From the NCBI RefSeq assembly GCF_900094595.1, contig NZ_FMAD01000005.1:1-64000 (forward strand): a stretch of DNA of 64,000 bases, read 5' to 3'. Both the position numbers and the translations under genes were made by a program. This DNA comes from Cupriavidus alkaliphilus (GTDB lineage Bacteria; Pseudomonadota; Gammaproteobacteria; Burkholderiales; Burkholderiaceae). Each line of letters begins with the position of its first letter. Position 1 is the first letter of the stretch. Under the pieces are notes generated by a model. That model was not told where the DNA came from. It was given only the letters and a program-made list of their open reading frames with translations, and did not search any database. Below are positions 34,132-43,393 of this stretch, one piece after another.

Positions 34132-35118
34132 TTGGCACCGAATCTATCCCGGCGGCACGCGCTCGCCCTGTTTTCCTGCCTGGTGCTGTCCGCGGCGGCC
34201 GTGCCACCCGCGCTGGCGCAATCCTTCCCGGCCAGGCCGGTCCGGCTGGTGGTGCCCTACCCGCCGGGCGGCCCCACCGACATCGTCGCGCGCGTGGTGG
34301 GCCAGAAGCTCTCTGAGCGGCTCGGCCAGCCACTGGTGGTGGAAAACCGTCCCGGCGCCGGCGGCAATATCGGCGCCGAGGCAGTGGCCCGCGCCGCGCC
34401 CGACGGCTACACGCTGCTGGTCGCCACCACCGCGCATGCGATCAACATGACGCTGTTCCGCAAGCCCGGCTACGACACCCGCAAGGACTTCGCGCCGGTG
34501 AGCCTGCTCACGCGTGGCCCGCTGGTGCTGGTGACGGCGCCCGCCACGCCTGCCGCCAATGTCGCGGAGCTGATCGCCATGGCCAGGGCCAGGCCGGGGC
34601 AGCTCACCTTTGCCAGCTCGGGCAACGGCCAGTCCACCCATCTCGCCGCGGAGCTGTTCAACAGCATGGCCGGTGTACGCATGACGCACGTCCCGTACAA
34701 GGGCAGCGCGCCCGCGCTGACCGACGTGATGGGCGGCCAGGCCACGGTGATGTTCGACACCATGCTGTCGGCGATGCCGTTCGTGCGCGATGGCAAGCTC
34801 AGGGCGCTGGCGGTCACCGGCGCGCAGCGCTCGCCGGCCGCGCCGGACAGGCCGACCATCGCGCAGTCAGGCCTGCCCGGCTACGAGGCCACCGCCTGGA
34901 ATGCGCTGCTGGCCCCCGCCGGCACACCGCCCGCGGTGCTCGAAGCGATCGCTGCGGCGCTGAAATCCGTGCTCGACGACGCCGACGTGCGCGCGCGTTT
35001 TGCGACCCAGGGCTTTGCCGCGGAATGGACCTCGCCACCCGCGACCGCGAAGTTCCTCGACCAGGAAATCGACAAATGGGCGCGGGTGGTCAAGGCCTCC
35101 GGCGCCACCATCGACTGA
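34132..35118 (+). CDS. Bug-family (TTT) periplasmic solute-binding receptor
   Basis: A 328-aa TctC/Bug protein. A signal peptide covers ~1-31 (SRRHALALFSCLVLSAAAVP, then ALA). Conserved segments are VRLVVPYPPGGPTDIVARVV, ENRPGAGGNIGAEAV, HVPYKGSAPALTDVMGGQ and AVTGAQRSPAAPDRPTIA. The start is a TTG 8 nt after GGAG; no ATG fits in frame near the signal peptide. It sits within the IclR-headed operon between the DUF35 and acyl-CoA synthetase genes, so it may capture the acid activated by the synthetase. Confidence 0.88.
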   Translation: MAPNLSRRHALALFSCLVLSAAAVPPALAQSFPARPVRLVVPYPPGGPTDIVARVVGQKLSERLGQPLVVENRPGAGGNIGAEAVARAAPDGYTLLVATTAHAINMTLFRKPGYDTRKDFAPVSLLTRGPLVLVTAPATPAANVAELIAMARARPGQLTFASSGNGQSTHLAAELFNSMAGVRMTHVPYKGSAPALTDVMGGQATVMFDTMLSAMPFVRDGKLRALAVTGAQRSPAAPDRPTIAQSGLPGYEATAWNALLAPAGTPPAVLEAIAAALKSVLDDADVRARFATQGFAAEWTSPPATAKFLDQEIDKWARVVKASGATID

Positions 35119-35167
35119 GCCCCACGCACCCGCCACGCACCAGCCACCCATACGCCACGCCCTCGCC

Positions 35168-37279
35168 ATGACCGCTTCCCTCCAGTCCCTGCTCGCGCCC
35201 CGTTCCATCGCCGTGATCGGCGCCTCCGACAACGCCCACAAGATCGGCGGCCGGCCCATCCATTACATGAAGACGCACGGCTACGCCGGCACGCTCTACC
35301 CGGTCAACCCGCAGCGCGACACCATCCAGGGCCTGCGAGCCTTTCCCACGCTGGACGCGCTGCCGGAAGTCCCGGAGCTGGCCATCGTCATCGTCGCCGG
35401 CGACGCCGCGGTGCAGGCGGTGCGCGACTGCGCCCGGCTGGGGGTGGCGGCGGCGATCGTGATCGCGTCAGGCTTCGGCGAGGCCGGTGCCGAAGGCCGG
35501 CGCCAGCAGGACGAGATGGTGCGCGCCGCGCGCAGCGCCGGGATGCGGCTGGTCGGCCCCAACAGCCAGGGGCTGGCCAACTTCGGCAGCGGCGCCATCG
35601 CCAGCTTCTCCACCATGTTCATCGAGGTCCCGCCGCAGGACGGCCCGGTCGCCGTGGTCAGCCAGAGCGGCGGCGTGGCGGCGATGGTCTACGGGCTGCT
35701 GCGCGGCCAGGGCATCGGCGTGCGGCACATGCACGCCACCGGCAACCAGGCCGACATCACCGTCAGCGAACTGGCGCTGGCGGTGGCGCACGATCCCGGC
35801 GTGCGGCTGGTGCTGCTGTACCTGGAAAGCCTGTCCGATCCCGAAGTGCTGGCGGAGGCGGCGCGCGTGGCGCGGGCGCGCAACATGCCGGTGGTGGCGG
35901 TCAAGGCCGGACGCTCGCAGGACGGGCAGCGGGCGGCGGCCTCGCACACCGGCGCGATGGCCAGCGAGGATCGCGCGGTCGATGCCTTCCTGGCGCGCCA
36001 CGGCATCTGGCGTGTCGACGATGCGCACGCGCTGGCGCGCTGCGCGCCGCTGTACCTGCGCGGCTGGAACACGGAAGGACGCCGGCTGGTGGTGGTCAGC
36101 AACTCGGGCGCCAGTTGCGTGATGGCGGCCGATGCCGCGCCCTCCTTCGGGCTGGCGCTGGCGCCGCTGTCCGACGCCACGCAGGCCGCGCTGGCCGAAC
36201 GCCTGCCGGGATTTGCCGCCACCACCAACCCGATCGACGTCACCGCGGCGCTGCTGACCAACAGCGCACTGTTCGGCGACGTGCTGCCGGTGGCGGCGCG
36301 CGATCCGGCTGCGGACCTGTTCCTGCTCGACATCCCGGTCTCCGGCATGGGCTACGAGGTGCCCCGCTTTGCCCGCGACGCGGCCGCCTTTGCCGACCGC
36401 GCAGGCAAGCCCATCGCGGTGGCCGTGTGGCAGGCCACGGTGGCCGAAGCCTTCCGCCAGGCCGGCGTGCCCACCTTCGCCAGTGCCGCCGAGGCGCTGG
36501 GCGCCTTCGGGCAGCTGGTATCGCACCAGCAGCGCCTGCGGCAGATTGCCGAGGAAGGCGCGCCGCCGCTGCCGGCAGCCCCTGCGCTGCCGGCGAGCAT
36601 CGCTGCCGGCGTGACGCTGAGCGAGGCCGCCAGCCTGGCACGCCTGTCCGCCGCCGGAATCTCGGTGGTCGAGCACTACCTGTGCCAGGACGTCGACGCC
36701 GCGGTAGCCGCGTGGCGGCGCATCGGCGCGCCGGTCGCGGTCAAGGCCAGCTCGCCGCAGGTCCCGCACAAGAGCGAGCATGGGCTGGTCGCCCTGCACT
36801 GCAACGACCCCGGGGCCGTCGCCAGCGCCTTCACCTCGCAGGTCCGCACCCTGAAGGCCATGGGCGCCGCGTGCGAAGGCATCGTGGTCGCGCGCATAGC
36901 GCGCGGCCAGCGCGAATGCATGGTCGGCGCGCACTGGGATCCGGTGTTCGGCGCGGTGCTGGTGGTGGGCGATGGCGGCAAGTACGTGGAAGTGCTGCGC
37001 GATACTGCGGTACTGCTGGCGCCCTGCCGGCAGGCCGACGTGGCCCGTGCGCTGGACCGGCTGCGCATCGCGCCGCTGCTGCGCGGGGTACGCGACGAGA
37101 CCGCGGTCGACATCGGCGCGCTATGCCGGCTGGCGCTACAGGTGGGCGAACTGGTCCATGCCGCCGGCGGTGCGATCCGCTCGGTCGACCTCAACCCGGT
37201 GATGGCTAGTGCGCAGGGCGTGGTGGTGGTCGATGCGCTGATCGAGGTACCAGCTGCCGCACTGCCCATGCGCTGCTGA
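35168..37279 (+). CDS. ADP-forming acyl-CoA synthetase (CoA-binding/ATP-grasp fusion)
   Basis: A 703-aa single-chain NDP-forming acyl-CoA ligase. Domain 1 (~1-130) is a CoA-binding Rossmann fold (SIAVIGASDNAHKIGGRP). Domains 2-3 (~140-450) are succinyl-CoA-synthetase-like (VAVVSQSGGVAAMVYGLL and AAASHTGAMASEDRAVDAF, the latter with a His that may carry phosphate). The C-terminal ~220 residues form an ATP-grasp domain (PVAVKASSPQVPHKSEHGLV, then SVDLNPVM). It activates a carboxylic acid to acyl-CoA with ATP to ADP. It is the last gene of the IclR-headed operon and would supply the acyl-CoA to the thiolase-fold/DUF35 pair. Confidence 0.9.
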   Translation: MTASLQSLLAPRSIAVIGASDNAHKIGGRPIHYMKTHGYAGTLYPVNPQRDTIQGLRAFPTLDALPEVPELAIVIVAGDAAVQAVRDCARLGVAAAIVIASGFGEAGAEGRRQQDEMVRAARSAGMRLVGPNSQGLANFGSGAIASFSTMFIEVPPQDGPVAVVSQSGGVAAMVYGLLRGQGIGVRHMHATGNQADITVSELALAVAHDPGVRLVLLYLESLSDPEVLAEAARVARARNMPVVAVKAGRSQDGQRAAASHTGAMASEDRAVDAFLARHGIWRVDDAHALARCAPLYLRGWNTEGRRLVVVSNSGASCVMAADAAPSFGLALAPLSDATQAALAERLPGFAATTNPIDVTAALLTNSALFGDVLPVAARDPAADLFLLDIPVSGMGYEVPRFARDAAAFADRAGKPIAVAVWQATVAEAFRQAGVPTFASAAEALGAFGQLVSHQQRLRQIAEEGAPPLPAAPALPASIAAGVTLSEAASLARLSAAGISVVEHYLCQDVDAAVAAWRRIGAPVAVKASSPQVPHKSEHGLVALHCNDPGAVASAFTSQVRTLKAMGAACEGIVVARIARGQRECMVGAHWDPVFGAVLVVGDGGKYVEVLRDTAVLLAPCRQADVARALDRLRIAPLLRGVRDETAVDIGALCRLALQVGELVHAAGGAIRSVDLNPVMASAQGVVVVDALIEVPAAALPMRC

Positions 37280-37305
37280 CGGAAGCGGCATGGGCACGGG
37301 CCCGC

Positions 37306-38703
37306 TCAGACCTCCAGTTCCTCCAGCACCCGCCCCTTGGTCTCGATGCCAAGGCAGTGCACGGTGATGGCCGCCAGCGCCGGCACCACCGACAGCGCGA
37401 AGAAGGCGAAGCTCAGGTTGCCGCTGCCGATGGTGCTGGCGATCAGCCCCGGCGCGAAGATCGCCGCCAGCTTCAGCCAGGCCCCGCCGAGGCCGCAGCC
37501 CATGGCCCGCACGCTGGTCGGATACAGCTCCGGCGTGTAGACATAGGCGGTGATGAAGCCGCTGGCGAGGAAGCCCATCGCCAGCGCGCAGAAGGTCGCG
37601 ACCACGTACACGCTGGAGGCGTGGAACACGCCCGCCAGCACCAGCGACAGCGCGCACAGCAGGAACGACACATTGATCACCGGCTTGCGCCCGACCTTGT
37701 CGACGATCATGGCGCAGACCAGCGACCCCACCACGCCCAGCACCGACGCCGCCGCTGCCAGGTTCAGCGCCAGCTGCAGCGGCGCGTGGTAGACGGTCTT
37801 GTAGACCGTGGGCAGCCACGTCGACAGCCCGTACTGGATAAAGCCGCACGTGGCCCACAGCATCCACACCGCCAGCGTGCGGCCGAGATAGGCCTTGCCG
37901 ACGAGGTCGCGCAAGCGGCGGCGCGGGTGGCTTACCATGCGATCGTAGGCGCTGGCGTCGGCCGGCGGCGGCAGCGGCGTGCGGGCGCGCGCCTCGAACG
38001 CGCGCAGCGCGGCGTCGGCCTCTTGCAGCCGGCCCTTCTCGGCCAGCCAGCGCGGCGATTCCGGAATCACGCGGCGCAGGATGAAGAACAGCACCAGCGG
38101 CACCCCGCCGATAAAGTACATCACCTCCCAGCCGTAGTGCGGCACCAGCCAGGCGCCGACGCCGTTCGACACCATCAGGCCGATCGGGAACACCACCTCG
38201 TACAGCAGCACGAAGCGCCCGCGGCCGTGCGCGCGCGTGACTTCGTTGATATAGGTGGCGGCCACCGGCAGCTCGCCGCCGAGGCCCAGGCCCTGCACGA
38301 TGCGCAGCAGCAGGAAAATCTCGAACGACGGCGCGAAGCCGCAAGCAATGCTCATCAGGCCGATGATGCCCGCGCTCCAGCCGATCGAGCGCAGCCGGCC
38401 GAAGCGCTCGGCCAGCCCCGGGAACAACAGCGCCCCGACCAGCTGGCCGACCGACGGCGCCGCGATCAGGACCCCGATCTGCGCGGGCGTGAGCGACCAC
38501 TGCGCGATCAGCAGCGGCAGCGTGGCGGCGATGGCGATTACGTCGAAGCCGTCGAAGAAGGTGGCCAGGCCGATCAGCAGCCGGGCCCGCACATGCATGG
38601 CGTTGCCGGGCATGCGCTCGATGCGGGCGACGATATTGCCGCGCGTGAGCGGGCCGGTGCGGGCGCCGGCGGCGCTCTGGCCGGCACTGTCGGCCACGGT
38701 CAC
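37306..38703 (-). CDS. MFS transporter, aromatic acid/sugar-like family
   Basis: A membrane protein of about 465 aa with 12 predicted helices. The first reads RLLIGLATFFDGFDVIAI (the DGFD signature of the aromatic acid:H+ symporter group). LAERFGRLRSIGW marks loop 2-3, GLGLGGELPVAATYINE the helix 4-5 region, and VDKVGRKPVI loop 8-9. It probably imports the substrate of the aromatic cluster, being last in the same minus-strand series. The start is uncertain: GTG at 38703 has AGGT upstream, while GTG at 38766 is an alternative. A longer frame would run through the hairpin repeats and is rejected. Confidence 0.85.
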   Translation of the reverse strand: MTVADSAGQSAAGARTGPLTRGNIVARIERMPGNAMHVRARLLIGLATFFDGFDVIAIAATLPLLIAQWSLTPAQIGVLIAAPSVGQLVGALLFPGLAERFGRLRSIGWSAGIIGLMSIACGFAPSFEIFLLLRIVQGLGLGGELPVAATYINEVTRAHGRGRFVLLYEVVFPIGLMVSNGVGAWLVPHYGWEVMYFIGGVPLVLFFILRRVIPESPRWLAEKGRLQEADAALRAFEARARTPLPPPADASAYDRMVSHPRRRLRDLVGKAYLGRTLAVWMLWATCGFIQYGLSTWLPTVYKTVYHAPLQLALNLAAAASVLGVVGSLVCAMIVDKVGRKPVINVSFLLCALSLVLAGVFHASSVYVVATFCALAMGFLASGFITAYVYTPELYPTSVRAMGCGLGGAWLKLAAIFAPGLIASTIGSGNLSFAFFALSVVPALAAITVHCLGIETKGRVLEELEV

Positions 38704-38793
38704 GATACCTGCGGTGGCGGCCACCGGTGCGCCGGGGGACGCTGCGTCTTGTCTCTGGGTTAGCACGGGATTTTTTGGGTTGGGTCTTGGGCG

Positions 38794-38842
38794 TCCCGCC
38801 TGGCGGGAGCTTTGCTCCCCTCTCCCGCGCGCGGGAGAGGGG
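38794..38842. repeat. REP-like palindromes (two hairpins)
   Basis: Two adjacent perfect hairpins lie between the reductase and MFS genes: TCCCGCC-T-GGCGGGA (38794-38808) and a 26-bp palindrome with arms CCCCTCTCCCGCG (38817-38842). They belong to the CCCTCTCCCGC/GCGGGAGAGGG family seen again at 38904, 42518, 63199 and 63289. They may end transcription or limit 3' decay. Confidence 0.7.
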
Positions 38843-38903
38843 CCGGGGGTGAAGGCCGACGGTTCTGGGGGCGTGGCGCCTTGCCAGACCACCCCTCACC
38901 CTG

Positions 38904-38927
38904 CCCTCTCCCCGTGAGGGGAGAGGG
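38904..38927. repeat. REP-like hairpin, CCCTCTCCCC-GTGA-GGGGAGAGGG
   Basis: A perfect 10-bp stem lies 36 bp beyond the stop of the reductase gene, within the same repeat cluster as 38794-38842. It could act as a terminator or processing site within the aromatic cluster. Confidence 0.7.
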
Positions 38928-38962
38928 GAACACCGTCGGCATGCGATGGCGCTACGGCAGGA

Positions 38963-39919
38963 TTACAAGTCCAGCACCAGCTTGCTGCCCTTGCACCCCG
39001 ACACGCACACCATCATGGTCTTGTTGCTGGCGCGCTCGCTGTTGCTCAGCACGCTGTCGCGGTGGTCGGGGCAGCCTTCCAGCACGGCGGTCTCGCACGA
39101 GCCGCATACGCCTTCGCGGCAGCTGTATTCGACCTCTACGCCGGAATCGAGCAGCGCGTCCAGCAGCGACTTGCCCGACGGCACCTTGACCAGCGAGCCG
39201 GTGCGCGACAGCTGCACCACATACTCGCCTTCCTGCACCGCTTCGGTCGACGGGTCGGCGGCGAAGCGCTCGATATGGACGTTGGGATAGGCATGCGCTT
39301 CGCATGCGGCCTCGAATGCGTTCAGCATCGGGCCGGGGCCGCAGCAGTAGAAGTGCGTCTGCGCGTCCTGCCCGGCCAGCATGGCCCGCAGGTCGGGCGG
39401 CGCGCCGGCTTCGTCGTCGAAGTGGAAGCGCACGCTGTCGCCGTACGCCGACAGCTGTTCGGCGAAGGCCGCCTCGGCGCGCGAGCGGGCGCAGTAGATC
39501 AGCGTGAACGAGCGGCCCAGCTCGGCCAGCCGGCGCGCCATGCAGACGATCGGCGTGACGCCGATGCCGCCGGCGACCAGCACGGTATGCGCGGCGCTCT
39601 CGTCGAGCTCGAAGTTGTTGCGTGGCGCGCCCACGGTCAGCGTGGCACCGACGCGCAGCTGCTCGTGCACGTAGCGCGAGCCGCCGCGGCTGCCGCGGTC
39701 CAGCAGCACGCCCACGGTGTAGCGGGTGCGCGTTTCCGGCGCGCCGCACAGCGAGTAGCTGCGCACCAGGCCGTTGCCCAGGTGCAGGTCGATATGGGCG
39801 CCCGGGCTGTACTCGGGCAGGGTCTTCCCTTCGGGGTCTTGCAGTTCGATGCTGACCACGCCGCGCGCTTCGTAGCGCATGGCCTGGACCCGCAGGGTCA
39901 GGGACTGGTGGGCACTCAT
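38963..39919 (-). CDS. PDR/VanB-type Rieske oxygenase reductase
   Basis: A 318-aa reductase. The FMN-binding barrel (~1-100) contains RSYSLCGAPETRTRYTVGV. The NAD-binding domain (~105-225) has VLVAGGIGVTPIVCMARRL and FYCCGPGPML. The C-terminal plant-type [2Fe-2S] domain (~235-318) has SCREGVCGSCETAV and a final Cys in MMVCVSGC. It shuttles electrons from NADH to the Rieske oxygenase encoded at 48141-49202, near the far end of the same gene series. FMN-2Fe-2S architecture of this order is the class IA (phthalate dioxygenase reductase/VanB) type. Confidence 0.93.
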   Translation of the reverse strand: MSAHQSLTLRVQAMRYEARGVVSIELQDPEGKTLPEYSPGAHIDLHLGNGLVRSYSLCGAPETRTRYTVGVLLDRGSRGGSRYVHEQLRVGATLTVGAPRNNFELDESAAHTVLVAGGIGVTPIVCMARRLAELGRSFTLIYCARSRAEAAFAEQLSAYGDSVRFHFDDEAGAPPDLRAMLAGQDAQTHFYCCGPGPMLNAFEAACEAHAYPNVHIERFAADPSTEAVQEGEYVVQLSRTGSLVKVPSGKSLLDALLDSGVEVEYSCREGVCGSCETAVLEGCPDHRDSVLSNSERASNKTMMVCVSGCKGSKLVLDL

Positions 39920-39946
39920 TGCTGCTTCCTTCTGTTGCGCTGCTGC

Positions 39947-40933
39947 TTACCGCTTCTCGGTCAGGAACTTGCCTGCCGGGCCGCCCGCGTCCTTCTGGCG
40001 GCGGGTGTTGCCGTCGATGCCGCCCTCGATCGCCCATTCGGCGAACATGGTCGGGCCCGGCTCGAAGGCGCGCGGCTCCCAGTGCTCGTCGAGCTGGTCT
40101 TCGTCGGCGTAGTACTCGATCAGGCCGCCGGCCGGATTCTTGAAGTACCAGAAGTAAGCCGATGAAATCGGGTGCCGGCCCGGGCCCAGCTGCGTGTCCC
40201 AGCCCTTGCGCGAGACATGCATGCCGCCGCCGAACACTTCATGGATGTCGCGCACGGTGAAGGCGACATGGTTCAGGCCGCTCTTCGGCTCCGGCAGCTG
40301 CAGCAGGAACAGGTCGTGGTGGCCGCCGTCCGCGGTGCAGCGCAGGAACGCGCCGCGGTCCGGATAGCGGTCGGACGGCACGAAGCCGAACTTCTCCACA
40401 TAGAACTGCTCGGTAGCCTTGACGTCCTTGACGAAGAACACCACGTGGCCGACTTCGATCGGCGTGGCGTGGTCGTAGATCGGGCTGCGCTGGTTCATGC
40501 GCGGCTTGTCGTTCCACGTGTTCATCAGCGCGCATTCGACCTGCACGTCGTGCTTGCGCGTGACCTGGAAGCGCACCGCCAGGCCGTTGGGGTCGGTGCA
40601 GCCGAGGCGCAGCCAATCGCGTCCATCCTTGCCTTCGCCCTGCCTGATGAAGCCCGGCGCATCGGCGATCGCTTCGGCGAGGTGGTCGAGCGATGCCTGC
40701 GATTCAACGCCCCACACCACTTCGCGCAGCGTCGGGCCGGCCTCGATCGCGGGCGGCAGCGACGGGTCGTCGATGCGGCGCACCAGCACGCGGCATCCGT
40801 TCAGCGTTTCGAAGTCCAGGCCCTGCGCGTCGTCGCGCTTGATGGCCAGGCCCCAGTCAGTGAAGAAACCGCGGCAGGCGTCGAAGTCATCCGCGCCGTA
40901 GACGATCTCGTCGATTCCCAATACCTTGATCAT
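39947..40933 (-). CDS. extradiol ring-cleavage dioxygenase (VOC, two-domain type I)
   Basis: A 328-aa protein with two vicinal-oxygen-chelate domains. The C-terminal catalytic domain holds the Fe(II) triad: His in EVGHVVFFVKD (~152), His in SGLNHVAFTVRD (~223) and Glu in GGLIEYYADED (~275). The N-terminal domain (IDEIVYGADDFDACRGFF) lacks the triad, as is normal for type I enzymes. It would cleave a catechol-like ring beside the hydroxyls. GGAGAG precedes the ATG. Placement between ALDH and reductase genes fits a meta-cleavage route. The catechol cleaved is not known. Confidence 0.88.
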   Translation of the reverse strand: MIKVLGIDEIVYGADDFDACRGFFTDWGLAIKRDDAQGLDFETLNGCRVLVRRIDDPSLPPAIEAGPTLREVVWGVESQASLDHLAEAIADAPGFIRQGEGKDGRDWLRLGCTDPNGLAVRFQVTRKHDVQVECALMNTWNDKPRMNQRSPIYDHATPIEVGHVVFFVKDVKATEQFYVEKFGFVPSDRYPDRGAFLRCTADGGHHDLFLLQLPEPKSGLNHVAFTVRDIHEVFGGGMHVSRKGWDTQLGPGRHPISSAYFWYFKNPAGGLIEYYADEDQLDEHWEPRAFEPGPTMFAEWAIEGGIDGNTRRQKDAGGPAGKFLTEKR

Positions 40934-40956
40934 TGCTTCTCTCCAGCCTGCCGGGT

Positions 40957-42435
40957 TCAGTGGTTGGCCCACGGCAGCGGTTGTTCGTTCAGGCCCCAGT
41001 ACACGCTTTTCTGCTCCATGTACTGCAGGATGCCCAGCCGTCCCTTCTCGCGGCCCAGGCCGCTGTCGCGCCAGCCGCCGAACGGCGTCGCGATCGAGAA
41101 CTGCTTGTAGGTGTTGATCCACACATTGCCCGCCTGCACGGCACGGGCCACGCGCCAGGCGTGCTTGTAGTCGCGCGTCCAGATGCCGGCGGCGAGCGCG
41201 TAGACGCTGTCGTTGGCCTGCTCGATCAGGTCGTCCTCGTCGTCGAACGGGATCGCCACCAGCACCGGGCCGAAGATTTCCTCCTGGCAGATGCGGGCGT
41301 GGTTGTCCAGGCCTTCGATGATGGTCGGCGTGTAGAAATAGCCGTTGGGCAGCCCGGCCACGTCGGGACGCACGCCGCCGGTGCGCAGCTGCCCGCCTTC
41401 GTCCACACCCGCCGCGACGTACGATTCGATCGAATCGCGATGGCGGTCGGTGATCAGCGGACCCATCTGGGTGCGCTCGTCGGCCGGGTTGCCCACGCGC
41501 AGCTGCGCGGCGCCGTGCGCCAGCCGGTCGATGAAGGCCTCGTACTGCGACCGCGCCACGAACAGCCGCGAGCCCGCGATGCACGATTCGCCCGACGAGC
41601 TGAAGATGCCGTACAGCACGCCGTTGACCGCGTGGTCGAGGTCGGCATCGTCGAACACCATGGTCGGCGACTTGCCGCCCAGCTCCAGCGACACCGGCAT
41701 CATCTTGTCGGCGGCGATATGGGCGATGTGCTTGCCGGTGGTGGTGCCGCCGGTGAACGACACGCGGCGCACCAGCGGATGCTTGGTGATGGCGTCGCCG
41801 ATCACCGAGCCCTTGCCCGGCAGCACGCTGATCAGCCCCCTGGGCACGCCGGCTTCCTCGCAGATGCGCGCCAGTTCCAGCGCCATCAGCGGCGTGACTT
41901 CAGCCGGCTTGACCACCACGGCGTTGCCGGCGGCAAGCGCGGGCGCCATCTTCTGCGCCTCGCTGGCGATCGGCGAGTTCCACGGCGTGATCGCCGCGAC
42001 CACGCCCATCGGCTCGTAGACGCTCATGGTCAGGCAATCGCCGCGCTGCGGCGTGATGGTTTCTTCCAGCGTTTCGCAGGCGGCGGCAAAGAACTGGAAG
42101 GTGCCGGCGGCGCTGGCAACCAGCGCGCGCGTTTCGCTGATGGGCTTGCCGTTGTCCAGGCGCTGGCGCTGGGCCAGCGGCTCGGCTTGTGCACGGATCA
42201 GTTCGGCCACGCGGTACAGCACGGCGGCGCGCTCGTGCGGCTTGCGTTGCGCCCAGCCGCTGGTAAGGAAAGCGTGGTGAGCACCCTGCACGGCTTCTTC
42301 CACGTCAGCCAGGCTGGCGGCGTTCAGTTCGGCGACGACTTCGCCGGTCGCCGGATAGCGCGTGCCGTAGCGGTCGCCGGTGCCGAGGCGCCACTCGCCT
42401 GCGATGCAGATGGGGAGTACTTCTTGTGGGTTCAT
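40957..42435 (-). CDS. aldehyde dehydrogenase (semialdehyde dehydrogenase-like)
   Basis: A 492-aa NAD(P)-dependent ALDH of standard length. Motifs are ITPWNSPIASEAQKMAPALA, the Rossmann SFTGGTTTGKHIAHIAA, catalytic Glu in LELGGKSP, catalytic Cys in SSGESCIAGSRLF, and EEIFGPVLVAIPF. In this cluster it most likely oxidises the semialdehyde made by the extradiol dioxygenase. It lies 23 bp upstream of that gene on the same strand. A hairpin repeat in the 145-bp gap before it may allow separate transcript levels. Confidence 0.92.
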   Translation of the reverse strand: MNPQEVLPICIAGEWRLGTGDRYGTRYPATGEVVAELNAASLADVEEAVQGAHHAFLTSGWAQRKPHERAAVLYRVAELIRAQAEPLAQRQRLDNGKPISETRALVASAAGTFQFFAAACETLEETITPQRGDCLTMSVYEPMGVVAAITPWNSPIASEAQKMAPALAAGNAVVVKPAEVTPLMALELARICEEAGVPRGLISVLPGKGSVIGDAITKHPLVRRVSFTGGTTTGKHIAHIAADKMMPVSLELGGKSPTMVFDDADLDHAVNGVLYGIFSSSGESCIAGSRLFVARSQYEAFIDRLAHGAAQLRVGNPADERTQMGPLITDRHRDSIESYVAAGVDEGGQLRTGGVRPDVAGLPNGYFYTPTIIEGLDNHARICQEEIFGPVLVAIPFDDEDDLIEQANDSVYALAAGIWTRDYKHAWRVARAVQAGNVWINTYKQFSIATPFGGWRDSGLGREKGRLGILQYMEQKSVYWGLNEQPLPWANH

Positions 42436-42517
42436 GTCGTTGCCTGCTATGTCTGTCGTGGCCTGGGTCCTGCTGCGGTTTCTTGCTGCGACGGCGTTGT
42501 CAAATGCTGCTGCCTAA

Positions 42518-42547
42518 CTCCCCTCTCCCGCAAGCGGGAGAGGGGAG
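42518..42547. repeat. REP-like hairpin with 14-bp perfect arms
   Basis: Arms CTCCCCTCTCCCGC and GCGGGAGAGGGGAG are separated by AA, between the aspartate dehydrogenase and ALDH genes. It is the same repeat family as at 38817 and 63199. Placed inside a same-strand gene series, it could set differential expression. Confidence 0.75.
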
Positions 42548-42580
42548 CAAACACGCAGCAGTCGTTGGCGCCTCAGTCCC

Positions 42581-43381
42581 TTAAATCGATACCGCGTGCG
42601 CCCTATTCCCCAGCGCCCGCACCACGCTGAACACCGTCAGCGCCGACGTCTTCGGGTTCGCCGCCAGCGGCTTGCCGCGCATGGTCAGCTCAAACCCGCC
42701 GAACGCCCCGCGCGCTTCCACGTGATGCACGTTCTCCACCGCGTGCGGATCGGCCAGCAGCTTCACCGAAGTGCGGTCCAGCCCCAGGCCGGCCAGCGAC
42801 ACCGTGGCGGCGACGTTGGCGTTCTTCGGGTACAGGCGCGCGGCGTCGCGCGCGGTGCCTTCGAAGATCACCGTGGCCTCGGTCAGCGCATCCAGGTCGA
42901 ACAGCTTCTCGGCCGGGGTGCCAGCCCATGCGCGCGCCGGCTTGCGGCCGGTGTAGATGACCTCGTCCAGCCCGCCGACGCGGGCCGCGGCCAGCGCATC
43001 GATGGCACCGATCGCGCCGGACAGCAGCTGCACCTGCGTGCCGCCGCGGCGCGCCGCGGCTTCCAGGCGCTCGGCCATGCCGGGCTCGGACAGCGCGCCC
43101 ACCGACACCACCATGCACGGGATACCGCGCTCCAGCGCCGGCACGATGTGCTCCTCCAGCGCATGATGGCCGGCGCACTCGACCAGCAGGTCGGGCCGCT
43201 GGTCGTCCAGGTGCGTGGCAACGCGGGCGCGCGGCGCCAGCGCGGAGACCGCGCCGCGGGCCTCGTCCATCGTGTGCTCCGGCACGATCACCACGTCAAA
43301 CACTACGTCCGGATCGATCTTGAGCAATTCCAGCACGCCGCGGCCGATCGCGCCGCAGCCAACCATGGACACATGCAGCAT
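42581..43381 (-). CDS. nadX: L-aspartate dehydrogenase-like protein
   Basis: A 266-aa protein of the aspartate dehydrogenase family. The Rossmann motif is VSMVGCGAIGRGVLELL (residues ~4-20). Conserved segments are VECAGHHALEEHIVPALERG, LLSGAIGAIDALAAA and YPKNANVAATVSLAGLGLD, as in characterised bacterial AspDH. The enzyme interconverts L-aspartate (or a similar amino dicarboxylate) and the 2-oxo/imino acid with NAD(P). It is tightly packed with the ThDP enzyme gene (12 bp), so it most likely serves the aromatic pathway rather than NAD synthesis. The nadX symbol is by family only. Confidence 0.88.
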   Translation of the reverse strand: MLHVSMVGCGAIGRGVLELLKIDPDVVFDVVIVPEHTMDEARGAVSALAPRARVATHLDDQRPDLLVECAGHHALEEHIVPALERGIPCMVVSVGALSEPGMAERLEAAARRGGTQVQLLSGAIGAIDALAAARVGGLDEVIYTGRKPARAWAGTPAEKLFDLDALTEATVIFEGTARDAARLYPKNANVAATVSLAGLGLDRTSVKLLADPHAVENVHHVEARGAFGGFELTMRGKPLAANPKTSALTVFSVVRALGNRAHAVSI

Positions 43382-43393
43382 CGCGGGTCTCCC

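Noticed and set aside
38704..38892. N-terminal extension of the MFS gene
   Set aside because: The frame would read through the hairpin repeats at 38794-38842, giving a Pro/Arg/Gly-rich leader. Family members begin just before the IVARIERMP segment.
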